Shown here one piece after another: positions 38,501 to 51,599 of a stretch of DNA of 64,000 nt. The notes under the pieces are model-generated. The model ran no database searches and had not been told where the DNA came from. It saw nothing but the letters and a program-made list of their open reading frames with translations. Every line of letters begins with the position of its first letter. The stretch's first letter is position 1. Origin of the DNA: Aphrophora alni (Eukaryota; Arthropoda; Insecta; Hemiptera; Aphrophoridae); the NCBI GenBank assembly GCA_963513935.1, contig OY740768.1:71586877-71650876 (forward strand). Direction: 5' to 3'. Both the position numbers and the translations under genes were made by a program.

Positions 38501-40844
38501 ATTTCCTAACAAGGAAAGAAGAATTACTTTTACTCTTTACCATTGCCCACAATTAAGAAAGATATTGTTTTGATCTATAAATTGAGATATTTCTGACAAC
38601 GTTTTAGTCATGTTTTATTCAAACATCTATTATGCACGTTTTATGGTATAATAATCAGGTAAATTAAAATACATACTCTCGTTTTCGTTCGGTGACAAAT
38701 TAAGAGCATATCATAATTAAAATTATTTATTTAATCCTGATTTATTGTACTAGCATGAATAAAAAATACTAAAATTTTAAGGTGTTATGATAATTTATTT
38801 TGAATTAAATCTAAATGTTATATTTTTAATTATAATATGTTGCTTATAATAAGATTTAATATTAAATTGACTAACAGAGATATAACTGAATAACATCATG
38901 TGATTTACCATAGCAAAAAGAATTAAAATCGACTCAAAATGTTAGTCTTCCACAATACATGTTCATCCATTAACATTAACACATTATAAATAATGAAGTC
39001 GCTAGTACATGATTATACATTTATTTTTGTAAAAACAAGACCAAAAAATAAAGTTCAAATTCAACACCTCACTAAACATAATATTATGTCTAATAATAAT
39101 TGATATATAAACAAATGAACAGTATATGTTATGATTACAATTTACAATTTTCAAACAAAATTGGAAAATATGTTTTAATTTTAAGCTACTAGTGAAGCAT
39201 GTTTGTCCCTGTAGTACACTTTCACAAATTAATTTCAACATTTTCATTGTTTTACATATTCGTTCTCTAGATAATATGTGAAAGTTATATGTTTGAGCTC
39301 AACACTTTTGTAATGTACTTTAAACTCGTTCATTTCATGAAACATTCACCTACATAAAACATAAAGTTAAGAATAAAGTATTCCACCTGTTTTTGAGACA
39401 ATTCACTTCTGTTTTGTTTTTAAAGTGACAAAGTTACATTTTAAGTTAGACTCGCTTGAATATAAAAAAACATTAACAAGTATCAAAATTGCTTTGAGCA
39501 AATAGTCCCAAAGCGATTAATTGAAGAAAATACCACGAAGAAGGACAGACATCATTTTGAAATGGGCTTAGAAAAGTTAACTTTGAAAAAACTAGAAATT
39601 ACCATGTCTTTAATTCTCCCCACTTAGGAAGTAAATCATATATATTAGGTAACATTTAAAATATAATTCTGGTTAAATGTTTGTTTTATTGTGTAGCAAT
39701 ATCATATAATGTTTCGTAATGCAATTTGTAATTTAAAAGTACAAAAGTACAATTTTTGCAATCTAGAATATCCTGAAAGTAATTGTAGTTATTCTAGCTT
39801 AGAATTGACACACTTGCTTCTGTTGTAAACAGAATTGATATATCTGTTATTTATGGATAAGAAAATATAGGCCTAAATCTGTTTCTATCATCAGTGCATG
39901 TAGGCATTTTCACAATATTAAAGATAGTAATATTATACTGTAGAATATTAAGATAGAAAGTGACAAAGTCACTAAATATTGATTAAAACTTTTTACGTAT
40001 TTGATAAAATTGTTCATTTACGTTAACTCTTATTTAAATTCAGCTACGTTGTACCACAACCTTTCCATGCTTTCAAGTCCCCTGAGCCTAAAATATAATA
40101 GCAATAATCATTTAGTTATAATTAATTATAGGAAATGACTCTAAGGGTGTATGACTTCCTATATTCAGTATGCCTTATTTTAATGCCGTAAATAAAGTGT
40201 TCCATGACGTCACGGGAAAGGTCTGTGATTGTATGTCGAGGCTATCTTCACCGCTAAAAGATTGGATTTATTGTTAATAATGAATTTATAACGGCGTCCT
40301 GAACATGAAATACTGTTATGACTGATAAGCTTTTTTTATTATTTTTTTTAAGGCCAAACCCTTTAGTTTTATTTATGTGCCACCTAATTCCACTCTACAT
40401 ATTTCTACATTTTCTGATATACAGATTAGAAGAATAACGCCATATTTATTTACTGCAACAATACACGTTAAAAGTTTTTGCAGAGTATTAAATTGTATTG
40501 GAGGTTCGAAATATGAATAACAACAACAACATTTTTTGATAATGTTTTTAGTTTTATAATACTGGTTAAAAAGTGTCTCAGATTCAACTATATTTAAGTA
40601 GATATTTAGTTAAAAACAAATATACAAGATTGAAATGTTGTGTACATTTTAACTTTTAACACAAATCACATCCAAAATTATAAATGAAACAAAATTTTTA
40701 TACAGATTAGAGTTTAATTTAACAGATGTAGAGAAATAATTCAATGGCCCAATTTTATAACCTCTTTAAATGTTTTACGTAACACATAATTTAAGGTGAA
40801 CTTTCTAGTTACATATCACTTCCACTGACAAAGTTGAATTAATC

Positions 40845-40971
40845 CCTTGTTAATTCCGGAGAATTGCGCCTCTTATTACCAGAGATTGTACAATTTGCTG
40901 CTTCCGTCTTAGAATTGATTTATGGTGTAAACTTTAGTTCCGCTTCCACAGTTCGTAGTCAGAAATAAGCT
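40845..40971. other. Core conserved block of the duplication, copy B
   Basis: Counterpart of 2,336-2,463, about 90% identical and indel-free. The plus-strand frame reads SGELRLLLPEIVQFAASVL and stays open to a TAA at the same place as in A. The minus-strand frame after a possible AG acceptor also stays open and ends at the same TAA. The AATAAA seen on the minus strand beyond A is AGAAA here. Confidence 0.5.
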
Positions 40972-40979
40972 CTTGTTAT

Positions 40980-43900
40980 TCAAAGAAAATGATTTTGGAA
41001 TGTACCGTTATATAAGAACCTCTTATACAAACAAACATATGTTTACATTAATGGTATTCATTATATATGTTTCTAAATTAACTTGAATAAAGAATTCATC
41101 GTAAGTATATAACCGAACTAAAATTATAACCATTAGGTGCTTAGTTAAAACAAAAAGATGTTTAATTTATCAGTTATATTTTTATTAAAAATATTTCGTA
41201 AGTAATAGTTAAACGCGTGTCATCATTTCACTACCACGTACTTAAATTTTTAATGTAGATTTATAAAATCAAATTGATTATTTAAAAGCTTAAATAAAAA
41301 ATTTAAAATTCGACACGTGCCGGTATTTAAAAAAATATTAAGATTTAGGTTATACAAAGGTAAACTTAATTTTATTTAAATAACACTATATTAAATAATT
41401 GTTTGATATAATTTGAAATAATATAATGTTTTATTGTAGTATAATAAAAACAATAAATATTTAAAATAATATTTAAGAAGACGCGTCTTAAATAAAAAAA
41501 AAATGAAGCAGAAATAAAGCCATTGAGAAATATCATTTCTTCCGTCCCTAATTTACTCTCGTCTTTTGTGATGTAATCATTGCCCAATAAACAGAGACAC
41601 ATCTGAACTAAGTGTAAAGGTCTCATATTATGAAAATATTTCCACATTTAGCCTTCATTTTACGCTTTACTTTTAATCAATGTTGAAGTATAAAGTAGTA
41701 AAATAAGAGTTTGAACGATCCATATAAATCTAATTATTGTTTTTGTTTACTTTATCATGTCTTAAATTGTTTTTACTTACAGTTCGAATATGGTGAAAAC
41801 ACGTTATTTTATAAATCACAAATGCTAAATAAAAGTTATTAATGAAATTTCTAAATAATTTAAATTTTTTGAAATTATTATTCAACCGTTTATAAGTGAA
41901 TAACCATGACATTAGAATTCGGTTCGTAAATATCGTAAAGAATCATAGGATTCTTAACAATCATAATGATTCGTAAAGATTCACACAAAAATACCATTCT
42001 ACCAAAAAACGTATTTTTTTTTTCCTTCTAGAAGTTAGTTTGAAGCATAGTTTTTGAACTAACGTAAATGTTTAAAACTCAAACGTAACAAACCTCTAAA
42101 TATGTTGGCAACAAAAACGCATATTACAATTTTATTAATTTGGAATTGGAGTAGCAAGATAACATTCGCAAAATGTATTTAAACTATACATAGACAATGA
42201 AAATGAAAATAAAAATGAAGCAGACAGTTGAGTCTGTCAGAGTTTACAACTAAAAGTTTGCTTGGATATATTAATAAACTAGCAAGAACATTTCAACCCA
42301 CTTTAGTTTTGACAGTATGAGTGACATTAGTATTTATTATTTAATGCACATTTAATATATTGTTGAACATTTCTGAGTAAATGTTTAAAATAACAATTCA
42401 AAATCTTCTTGGTTTGTTTTGACTTAATTTTGAGATTTCTGCTGTACTTTATGCGATATTTATAAATGACAATATTTTAATAACAATGTTACATATTATA
42501 CAACAATGTTTATGTTTGTTTTAATATATTGTCCTACATATGCATGATTTATAATATTCAGGTGGGGTGGGGTGAGGGGCTGTAACTACTGATCTACACT
42601 TTCAATGCCTATGATTTTTTCATTTAAGTCATTTACTACACGCCGTCTGTCGTTGTAGGAAAACAAACACCTTCCGCAAAAATTAAAATTGACTTAATAT
42701 TTCAAACATTTTTCTTATGAAATGAATTTCATAATTACTTCTAAGTTATGAAAACTTCACTTTTAGTAAATACGATAACTATGGAAATAGTGATTCTATT
42801 AATAATAAATTTGGACCAGTTATTTCAAATTTCCAAACATGATCCAATCAGGTTATGGAAAAAAATCTGAGTCTAAATTTTAAAATTAGATTAATTTATT
42901 GATTTTAACGCTTATATATTTTCCTAAAAAATATTATTACAAGTAAATCCATTGTAAGTGGTAATACACGACATAGAGTTTTCCTTGGTTCAATTCCCAT
43001 TCGAGGTCTTATATTTTTTAGTTGAAATAATTATTTCAATGTTAAAATTTTGACCGTTTTTTAATTTAATAATACAAGTGTTGTCAATAGTGAATTCCGT
43101 GCATCTTTAAAATTATCATTCAACAATACTCTACCCATCTTTCTACCAAAAAAGAAAAAGATAGTGATGGGTAAAAATATAATTCATCAAAAGAAATAGA
43201 TAAACCACAACAAAAAATAATGAAGTGTTCGCATCGTTCAGACCTGTGCTGTATATTGTATAATTAAATATAAAATAAATTCAGCTAAATCAAATTTGTT
43301 GATATTTTTAATATATCTAAATCGAAACATATAACATAACATAAAAATATGAAATAAAAAGTATCGAATTTATTTTTAAAACTTATAATTCGTGCTCTGA
43401 TCTAAAACAGATTTAGCAATAGCGTAGTGTGTTCTAGACCTAGTCACCGACATGGGCGTAGTGAGTCAACACTAAGTTTAACATGCATTAAACTTGTAGG
43501 TCCGATTTGTCATCACGAATAATATGTACACAATTATGATATTGAACCTGTCTAATTATAGGAACGGGTAAGTACAATAAATACAAATTTTTAATATAGT
43601 AGGTGCTATTTCACACTGTTGTTGGTGTCGTTCTACTCGGTCATTGAGTTATATAGCCATGTATGGGATTCATACATTTTGCTCCACTCACTCCGTAAAG
43701 TGTAGTTGATAGATTTTCATTCGTTTTAACAAGTAAGTTTAGTCAATTTATATTTTATATTGTTCAAACGAAACTTCCAGTTTAAAATTTTCAACAACTT
43801 CCTTGACAGTCTTAAATTAATGTTTCAGAAATTGAAAAAAATGAGAAATGTTTAGCATTATCTGCGAAGAAGCATATTTTAATTTCCTATATTTTTACAA

Positions 43901-44195
43901 CCTTTGCTACCTAGTTAAAATTTTGAAAAAAATCAATTAGTCGATACATCTAAAACCTGTATGTCAGTATTATCTGAATCCTACATCTCCACTAAAAAAA
44001 ATCTTGACAGATTTAACTTTAAACATCTATATTTTTGACAAAGTGTAACATTTCTGTTATATAATTTTCATTTTGAAGCATAAATGTAGTAAAATTACTG
44101 AAATCAACATAAATTAAGCTAGTTGAAGTTACATATTCTGAGATTACTTTTAAAATAAAAACAGACTATTTCTTACAACAACTTACTATTTAAAT
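40980..44195. other. AT-rich part of copy B, no gene recognised
   Basis: No recognised element. A G-rich string (GGTGGGGTGGGGTGAGGGG) lies at 42,561-42,579. A tRNA-like B-box string is at about 42,991-43,012, without a supporting cloverleaf. Confidence 0.4.
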
Positions 44196-44200
44196 AGTAG

Positions 44201-44227
44201 CCTGATGATATCTAACATCGAAACATG
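44201..44227 (+). other. PLE-terminal-like hairpin motif
   Basis: The plus strand reads CCTGATGATATCTAACATCGAAAC. GATG pairs with CATC, and the hairpin is followed by GAAAC. CTGATGA and GAAA are the two conserved core strings of a hammerhead ribozyme, but the helix between them overlaps the CTGATGA core, so folding as a ribozyme is doubtful. It may be an isolated PLE end fragment. Confidence 0.35.
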
Positions 44228-45009
44228 TAGATCATAAAAGACAATTTGCAAAAAATAATGTGTTGGTAATATTTCTAAGTATCACCAAGGAGTTCATAGG
44301 TGTCACCAATAAGTGTCCCTAGGAGCGATAATTTTCAATTTAATATTAAAGTAATTATTATCAACGTTATATATGACAATGTTACGATGGGAACTTACAG
44401 TAAAAATAATATATAATGTTAAGGGAATATTGTTTGTTTTTGTTTATGTATATACGGTATATATGGAGCAAAAACAAAAATATATATGAATTTCAACATT
44501 AATGGTGATTTTATTGTTACATCAGATTCCAATTTTAGTCATCTAAGAAATAGTTGATGCAGAAGTGTCGCTCAAACCTAACACAATGTACATATCTACT
44601 CTAAATTGGCTGACATATTTCATCATAACGTCTGAGATATCTGTTTTATAAATTCAGTAGTGTACTCTATGGCCATAAATTCATGATTAATGTAATAAAA
44701 ACAAAAAAAATAAATTAACTTACAAATAATTGTAATAATGAATATAACTATAAGTAAAACGTATATGCAATTTTAAATAATATTAATATTTATGTTATTC
44801 CATTTTAATTTTAAATAAAAACTGAAAGCCTAACTACTCCGCTGTGTAAAACTTTGTCACATATCCCACATAGATCTATAATGCTAGAAAAAAAAATGTA
44901 AATATGACCACAAAACTAGTATTGTAATTGAAATGTAGGTAAAGAAGAACATAATATCCGTGTAACGACTTATCTGTTACTTCCCTTATGTAATGAACAT
45001 CAAATAAAT

Positions 45010-45725
45010 GGTTATAAATACCTTATTTTACGTTTTTAGTAGTGCTTCTTATATATCATGCGACACGTTTCACCGTTACACAGGCATCTTCTGATATTCA
45101 TTAATAAATACCAAATACTTTACATATTACAGACATTAAAAAATGTAGTCGTAATGTTAAAATTCTTGTAAACTAAAACCAGTCATTAGTTATGTTATGT
45201 TTATAAAAATCAGATGTCTGTTGTCACATGTTGATTATACTGGTTCCACTAGTTAAGTATCTTGTAATTGAGAAGTCTTATCTTGGTACGGATAAGAACT
45301 GGACTTCTGTATGTTTTTTTTCGTATGGTGAGCTGAACTGATAGATTAAACCATATAACAGTTTCAATTTAATTTTAGTGCATCATTCAAAATTTCTTCT
45401 GGATTAATTTTGATGTGGCTGTAAATTTCAAATACAGTAAGTACCTCCACAATACAATTCCATTCTGTTTGTTGTGTAGAATTGCTTAATTGTCTGCAGT
45501 GCTTTTTCAGGTGTGATTAATATTTATTAGGTGTTCAGCAAATGTGGAACTGTTTGTGCTGCGTTTGCTTTTCGGTATTTGTTCTTTACATAGTTTAAGA
45601 AATGTCCTTCTTGTTTATCATGTGTTAAGCATGAACTGCCTGAAGATGGCGTCTGTGTAACGTTGAAACATCTCGCATTATATATAGAAGGACTACTATA
45701 GACCTAAAATAAGGTGTTTATAATA
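45010..45725 (-). mobile_element. 5'-truncated Penelope-like element with inverted terminal arms
   Basis: Arms 45,010-45,092 and 45,641-45,725 are inverted copies. Both contain AAGATG followed by GTGTAACG(G/T)TGAAAC, then CGCAT.ATATATA and a TAAAATAAGGT.TTTATAA edge. Between them the minus strand encodes the very end of a PLE protein in broken frames: TFAEHLININHT near 45,510-45,550, ILHTTNRME, then VFEIYSHIKINPEEILNDALK near 45,385-45,450. Relatives read FA.HL....H, LH...K....LE..EIY.H and ...NDQL. Inverted terminal repeats around truncated copies are a known PLE layout. The RT and GIY-YIG domains are missing or unreadable. Confidence 0.7.
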
Positions 45726-46980
45726 ACTTAATTGTAATAAATTAGCCCGAAAGGCAACCATTAATGATAAGGGATATCTCTCACACTCATTTAAACATTT
45801 TTTTTTTTATTTGAAAATGAAAAATTGTCAGGAAAATCATATAATGTAACTTATTTTACTACTAATTAAAACGTACATACCGCTACAATATTTGATTTAA
45901 CTTAATATTATTTAAGCCCACAATATTTCTTTCAAATCGTATTGATATAGATTTCATATATTCTGAACTTTATATTAATTAATTATTTTGTATACCAACC
46001 CAACAGTTACTCAAACATAGGAGTGTAAAGCAGTTTTCTGCTCTCTCGATTCGTTTCACCATAAGTTTTCAAATGTTTTGAAATGGAATATTTCTTTTTT
46101 CATTTCTAAGAATATAGATTCATTCCAATCATATGCATGAAGATTGAAATGGTGAATTCATTCTATCTCGGACTTTATTCGGTATAACGGATCTAGATAT
46201 GAGTCGACTCTATTCTTACTCAAGGACATCTTAGAGACCTTAATATTTAACGAAAGTCCTCACAAGAATTCAGTCCCTTCACGTATCTCAAAAATTTAAA
46301 GAAAACCTTATTATTATTCAATTAAACTTTATCTCGACTTCGTCTTTTTTACGACAATTTTCGAATATTTGTTGACTCCATTTGTACTCTGGGAGACGGT
46401 GTGGTACCGTCGTATTTCGGTTCAATTCGATTCAATTTATCGACTCCTATATCGGTCTACTTTATCTTAATTTTCCATAACGGTGTACTTTATACTTATT
46501 TCCTCCCCTCATCAACTTGATGTTGTTTCTTCTGGTCGATATATTTCTACTTGTAGATATTTTTTTGTTTTTTTCCAACAGCATAATTCGCAAAGTAGGC
46601 CTACCAGTTTTGTTACGTTGTGAATATAAAAGAAAATTCACCAAAGCCGTTTGCAGTATGGAAGAAAACCTGACTAGGAACACAAATGAAGTTATATTAA
46701 TGCCTAAATAAATAATTCAGAATATTACTCCATGGAATAAATGATAAACGAAAAACGTTTACGTTACCTACACTAAAATACTTCTTATAAGTTAGATACA
46801 TTTTTATAAATGTAAGTTGTAAAAGACACTCTCAAAACACACTTATTGGTCGCAACGTATTAGGAATTAAATTGGTAAAATTAACAAGTCTATACCAATA
46901 TATCCGTCCACATATAATTATAATAATTATTACATTAGTACTGAAATTAGTTATTTACATTTAAATATATTTAATTCAAT
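45726..46980. other. AT-rich sequence, no gene recognised
   Basis: Includes a short tandem echo TATTTCTACTTGTAGATATTTTT near 46,540-46,562. No recognised protein. Confidence 0.4.
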
Positions 46981-46991
46981 TTACCGAGTAA
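46981..46991. repeat. Target-site duplication, left copy
   Basis: TTACCGAGTAA, repeated exactly at 47,600-47,610 directly after the poly(A) tail of the Jockey fragment. Confidence 0.9.
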
Positions 46992-46992
46992 G

Positions 46993-47397
46993 AAAATAAC
47001 TGAACTAAAAATCAAATACAGTCAGCTGTATTGGCTTTTGGGACGTAAGTCTAAATTGTCAATACAAAATAAAATATTAATTTATAATTAGATTTTGAAA
47101 CCTGTCTGGGTATACGGTATACAACTCTGGGGTTGTGCCAAAAAATGCCACATTAAAAAGATCCAAACTTTTCAAAATAGAGTATTACGGAACATGGTCA
47201 ACGCTCCATGGTACATTCGAAATATTGATTTACATAGGGATCTTGGAATTCCAGATGTTTTTACTGAAATAAAAAGGTTTGCTGTGAAGCACGAATCTCG
47301 TTTGAAACATCATGTAAATGAGGAGGCAGTACAACTTCTTGACAACCGCGATTTAATCAGAAGACTGAAGAGAACAAAACCTTTTGAGTTTGTCTAA
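46993..47397 (+). pseudogene. Jockey-type reverse transcriptase ORF2, C-terminal fragment
   Basis: The frame reads ITELKIKYSQLYWLLGRKSK, SIQNKILIYN, a TAG stop (47,089-47,091), then ILKPVWVYGIQLWGCAK at once, and continues open to a TAA at 47,395-47,397. YWLLGR.SKLS..NK.L.Y...LKP.W.YGIQLWG is the classic end of the RT thumb in Jockey-clade elements; the rest (APWYIRN.D.HRDL and RRLKR.KPF.) matches their C-terminal tail. The first 600 or more residues of ORF2 are absent through 5' truncation. A bare frame starting after the stop (47,095-47,397, 100 codons) should not be annotated as a host gene. Confidence 0.93.
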
Positions 47398-47453
47398 GTG
47401 TTTGGTTGTTGGTAAACATTGGGTGATATAATAACTTTGGGTCACTGGTGGGT

Positions 47454-47511
47454 GACTTATTGGATATAAGATACAATTTAGAGACTTATTGGATATAAGA
47501 TACAATTTAGA
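47454..47511. repeat. Two tandem 29-bp units in the LINE 3' UTR
   Basis: GACTTATTGG... (29 bases) at 47,454-47,482 is repeated exactly at 47,483-47,511. Confidence 0.93.
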
Positions 47512-47599
47512 GGCAAATTGATGGTTAGTCTGTAAGACTAGTTTTAATGTATAATTTGAAATGAAATAAATAAATAAAGTAAAAAAAAAAAAAAAAAAA

Positions 47600-47610
47600 T
47601 TACCGAGTAA
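47600..47610. repeat. Target-site duplication, right copy
   Basis: TTACCGAGTAA, identical to 46,981-46,991. Confidence 0.9.
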
Positions 47611-49479
47611 AGATGTATATAAAAGTCAAGCAGTAACACGAGAAAACCAATTGTATTGTTGAAACTTTTTACATTATAGTAAACTTTAACGCTTATTTTT
47701 ATTGGCAAGAGATTTATTTTTTATTTAGTTTTTAATTAAAAAATACGTTAGGACAGAAAATAAAAGAAATAAGGAAAACTTGATTTTATAGATAATGACA
47801 AAAGATTAGAATGATAATTGTAGTTGGATTTTTAAGATAACGGTAGCGTAGAAAGCTTATGGAAATAGGGATGAAAATCGGATTAAATATTATATACTAT
47901 ATACAGAAGTAGTTTGAAAATATAAACATTCATTCATTTAATCATATTCATTGCATAATCTCTATACCCAGATGTTTAAGTAACGCAAACAGTAATTTAT
48001 ACGTTTTGCACTAGTTACAGACAAATCCTTGAGTTTTGTTCACTGTGTATACTCGTCGATTGAAATAAATATATATCGACAATGATATCTTCTCTTGATT
48101 TAAGAAGTATTATAAAATTGCATAAATATGTGCAATACTTAGAAGTATTTTACTGAGAAATTACTTTGCAAATAATAAATTTAGATGTTTATTTAATTGT
48201 TAATGTAAAATTTGTAACAAGTAATACGCCATTTAACATGATTTTTTTAAACCATTTTTAGAATATTCACCCAAACAATCACAATATGGTACACTTAGCT
48301 GTAACTGTCTAACATATTCTTAATATGTGCAAGAACCTAGTAATAAAACTTTTGCGTAATAAAAGAATAATAACTTAAATGTTATTAACCCATGAAAATG
48401 TGGAAGAAAAATTATTTGGACACATTGGTTAATGTCATAAATCTTCCGATTTCACCAACTTGTACAGATATATATATATATATATTTCAGTTTATAAGTT
48501 ATTTAATCAAATTGAGCCGTTCTTAGACATAATTATGAAAAATAAGAAAAATCGAGTCGTTCCCATTGAGACCTTTCTGCAGTGATTCAGGTTTTATGAC
48601 TACACCCAATAATTGTAATAAAAAATGTTTCGTTCAAAATAATTATAACAATAAATAATTTTAAATAAAAACCATAAAACAATTTTAATCAATTTCAACT
48701 TTTTAAGGACTGTGTATTGTTTTCTATAAAAAAAATAAAATTATTAATCAAAGACAGAAACCATAAAAAACAAAAACGAGTTCGAAAAACAAAGAAAAAA
48801 ATCAAGAACAAGAACTATTACAGAATAGATTTAAAACAAAAACAATATTGTTACTCCCTCACAAATACGAAAAGAAAGTAACATGGAGGATCAAATATAT
48901 ATCCGTTTTGATGTTTGCTGAGTATAAAAAGTTGTTTTCAGAATGATGTGAGTCTTTGTTTCTCTAAACACGTGGACAGATTTTAATAAAATTTGGTATG
49001 AGAGTATGTTTTGGTCAAACTCACTATTTCTTAATCTTTATTATTTCTTTTTACTTTCCGATTTGGGTGTCACTGATATAAGTAATAAATAAAATAAAAT
49101 TTTATAAACATTTGGTTACATTGATTTTGATTACATTTCGATTACATTGTCACTTAAGCATCCAACGACACTAAAAAATGGTATCTCTCAAAAAATTCGG
49201 TTTGTTAGTTTTAGGGAAGAATAAATTTGGTACTCTTATTAGAAATATTTCTACAAATCAGATATATCTATTTAGTTTTGATTTTGTTAAAGTATGAAAA
49301 ATGACGTATCAAACTTTTTTAGTTGCAAGTAATTAACAGCGTCTATGATTAATTTTCATTTGACTCTCAACTACAGATTTTACATTTCTAATGATGAACA
49401 GTATGGTTGGATTTTTGGGTTTTTGGGATGGGTGAATGAAAAGTTTTGTGTAAAGTTTTCATACAATTATTCATTTTGC

Positions 49480-49503
49480 AAAAAAAAAAAAAAAAAAAAA
49501 AAA
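49480..49503. repeat. Poly(A) run, 24 bases
   Basis: Homopolymer A run. No retroposon body or flanking duplication could be assigned. Confidence 0.95.
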
Positions 49504-49781
49504 TTAAAGAAATTCAATTACTATACAACATGTGCAAGTCATTTTCCAAGACAGTTACACTTCAACTTACCAGTCAGTCAAATAACAATCCCAGTTATTT
49601 ATTTTAAACAAAGATGGTTTGTTGGGGAGAATAGTGACTTGTGATGAGACCTGAATCTATAATTTTAAAACAGAATCAAAGGAACATTTAAACAAATATT
49701 TTCATGTTTAATTTTTTTATTGTATATTTGGCGTCACTCTTTTTAATTAGTAACTATTAAATAACTATGGTTACGAATCAA

Positions 49782-49960
49782 TTTTTTTGGTCCTATTTAA
49801 TAAATCATGGGAAAAAATATGCACATTTAATACACGCCCCCTCTAAAATAATTTCCAATTTTAATCCTCAAGCTGTACTTTTTTGGTCCTAATTAATAAC
49901 AATTAATTAGTGCATTTATTGCACACACCTTTTAAATATATCCAATTTGAAATTTCAAAA
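49782..49960. repeat. Diverged tandem duplication, unit about 95 bp
   Basis: TTTTTTGGTCCTA(T/A)TTAATAA at about 49,782 recurs at about 49,878. Both units then show a GCA.ATTTA..GCACAC or TACACGCCC region and an ATTTCCAATTT or TATCCAATTT tail. Confidence 0.6.
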
Positions 49961-51599
49961 CTTTCTTCTAAATAGTTTTAGATACCGTAGTGAATATGAT
50001 TAATGACATCACAGAGTAAAGTAAGATTAGGAACTGTGGAACAATAATGGGATTTTCGGTAGCTACAATGGTGATATAATTATGTATGTACATTAGTTTA
50101 AATCATTCCATCATATTTTTATTGTAGATTTTAATAAATTTTGTATTACTTGTATTACTCCTAAAATGAATTCTAGAATACTTTTGAATTTTAACCTACA
50201 AAGGTGATAGACTGACAAGGTAAGGACCGATGACAAATTAAAAGAGACATCTTAAATTTATGTAGGTATTAATTTTTGCTTTTTGACGTAACCCTAAATT
50301 ACTAGTTAATGGATTAAGAGATTCATTAATATTAATATTTTTTTAATAATAAATAGTATAGCATTGTCGAAATTGTTGTAAATTAAACTTAAATTATGAT
50401 ATCAATATATTATTAATTAATTTATAAATAAATATAGTGTAATATCTTTTAAAATAGACTCCCAATTCTAGCTCACTGTTCTATATTTTAAGATGTATAC
50501 CTCTGAGAAGGTTTTTTCTTACGTAATTGAAGGGAAATAAATATAATAATTTGTAGGAAAATATTTTATAATATATCTATAGATAAAACAGCATAAATAG
50601 TTAATGTTATATGTTCAATAACATTTTATTTTACCACGAAAAACCATGACTGTAGCCTGTAAAATATCCTCTACGTTCTAGATTTGAACGAAAGATCTAG
50701 AGGTGGGTGTGAATATCTGCTCATATATTATTCAACATCCCGCCCTTATTATGTAAGCTTCTAAGAATTCCCTTTAAATATAAGCAAAATAGACACCATG
50801 CTACAAATCCAAAAAGGAGCTGAGTAAAAGGAAAACAAACTAAAATACTACAAAAACATAACAACAAAAAAAAAATGCTAATTTACACATTTATACATAA
50901 AAAGAATTTTAAGTAGTTAAACATATTTATTTAAAAAAAATATATTTTCAATATTCGGACTTGTAATGGTAATCGGTTAGTGTAAGTGAGCTCATTTTTA
51001 TAAATTGCTAAAACTAATGGAATTCATCCAGTATAGAATATTATTAGGTCATTTTGGACTTGATTAATTATGAAGTGTAATTAATATGTCAATTGTTTTA
51101 ACTACTAACCTTAAACCAGATGATAAATTCTTACAAGATTTTGGGCTGAAAAAAGTTTTAGGTAAGAATGTATACACGTATCTAGCAAACTTACTCATTG
51201 TAAACACGTTATTTTTAGTTAAAAATACGTTAAGTTTGACTTTAATTGTATTGAACTTTAAACTATTTTTATTTGGAATAGCTGTAAATCTTCGTAATGT
51301 ATTGAATGTTTTAAAGTTTATACTTTACTAATTTCATATTGCAATTTGAATATCTTGTAGTATAGGTATATTTGTGTTTACTTCGTCCTTAAGTTTTTCA
51401 AGTCATCAATGGTAGTCGATTAATTTAACTTTAACATTGATCAAAAAATGAATCTAAATTGGTGGACTTTATTGTAATTTATAACTACAATCAGCATCTA
51501 ATAAGAACAAATTACATTAAATAATACGAACGATACGTATTCATGTGATAATTGTTACGTAATTCAGTTTATTATATTGAAAAATGACATCAATGACAT

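Larger units (their letters stand above)
34471..39335. other. AT-rich sequence, no gene recognised
   Basis: Apart from two AT microsatellites (35,359-35,382 and 35,525-35,550) I see no supported feature. It leads directly into duplication copy B. Confidence 0.4.
46992..47599 (+). mobile_element. 5'-truncated Jockey-type LINE insertion, 608 bp
   Basis: The element starts in frame within ORF2, has a 3' UTR of about 180 bases and ends in a run of 19 A after AATAAATAAATAAAGT. It is bounded by exact 11-base target-site duplications (TTACCGAGTAA). Preserved duplications and tail, together with only one stop in the coding part, mark it as one of the youngest insertions in the window. The 3' UTR contains two tandem copies of a 29-base unit (47,454-47,511). 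Confidence 0.93.
47611..51590. other. AT-rich sequence with simple repeats, no gene recognised
   Basis: Contains a short AT array at about 48,467-48,486, the A24 run at 49,480-49,503 and a diverged tandem duplication at 49,782-49,960. An 81-codon frame at 51,086-51,331 shows no recognisable motif and has AT-rich, low-complexity codon use. Confidence 0.4.

Noticed and set aside
42960..43015. tRNA or tRNA-derived SINE, because of GGTTCAATTCCCATTCGAGGTC
   Set aside because: Only a B-box-like string; no acceptor stem, anticodon arm or convincing A-box could be folded around it.
46462..46711. Overlapping 64- and 73-codon frames on opposite strands
   Set aside because: Low-complexity content from a short repeated TATTTCTACTTGTAGATATT string; no family recognised.
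47095..47397. A 100-codon frame as an independent gene
   Set aside because: It is the end of Jockey ORF2 after an in-frame TAG; the coding similarity continues upstream of the stop.
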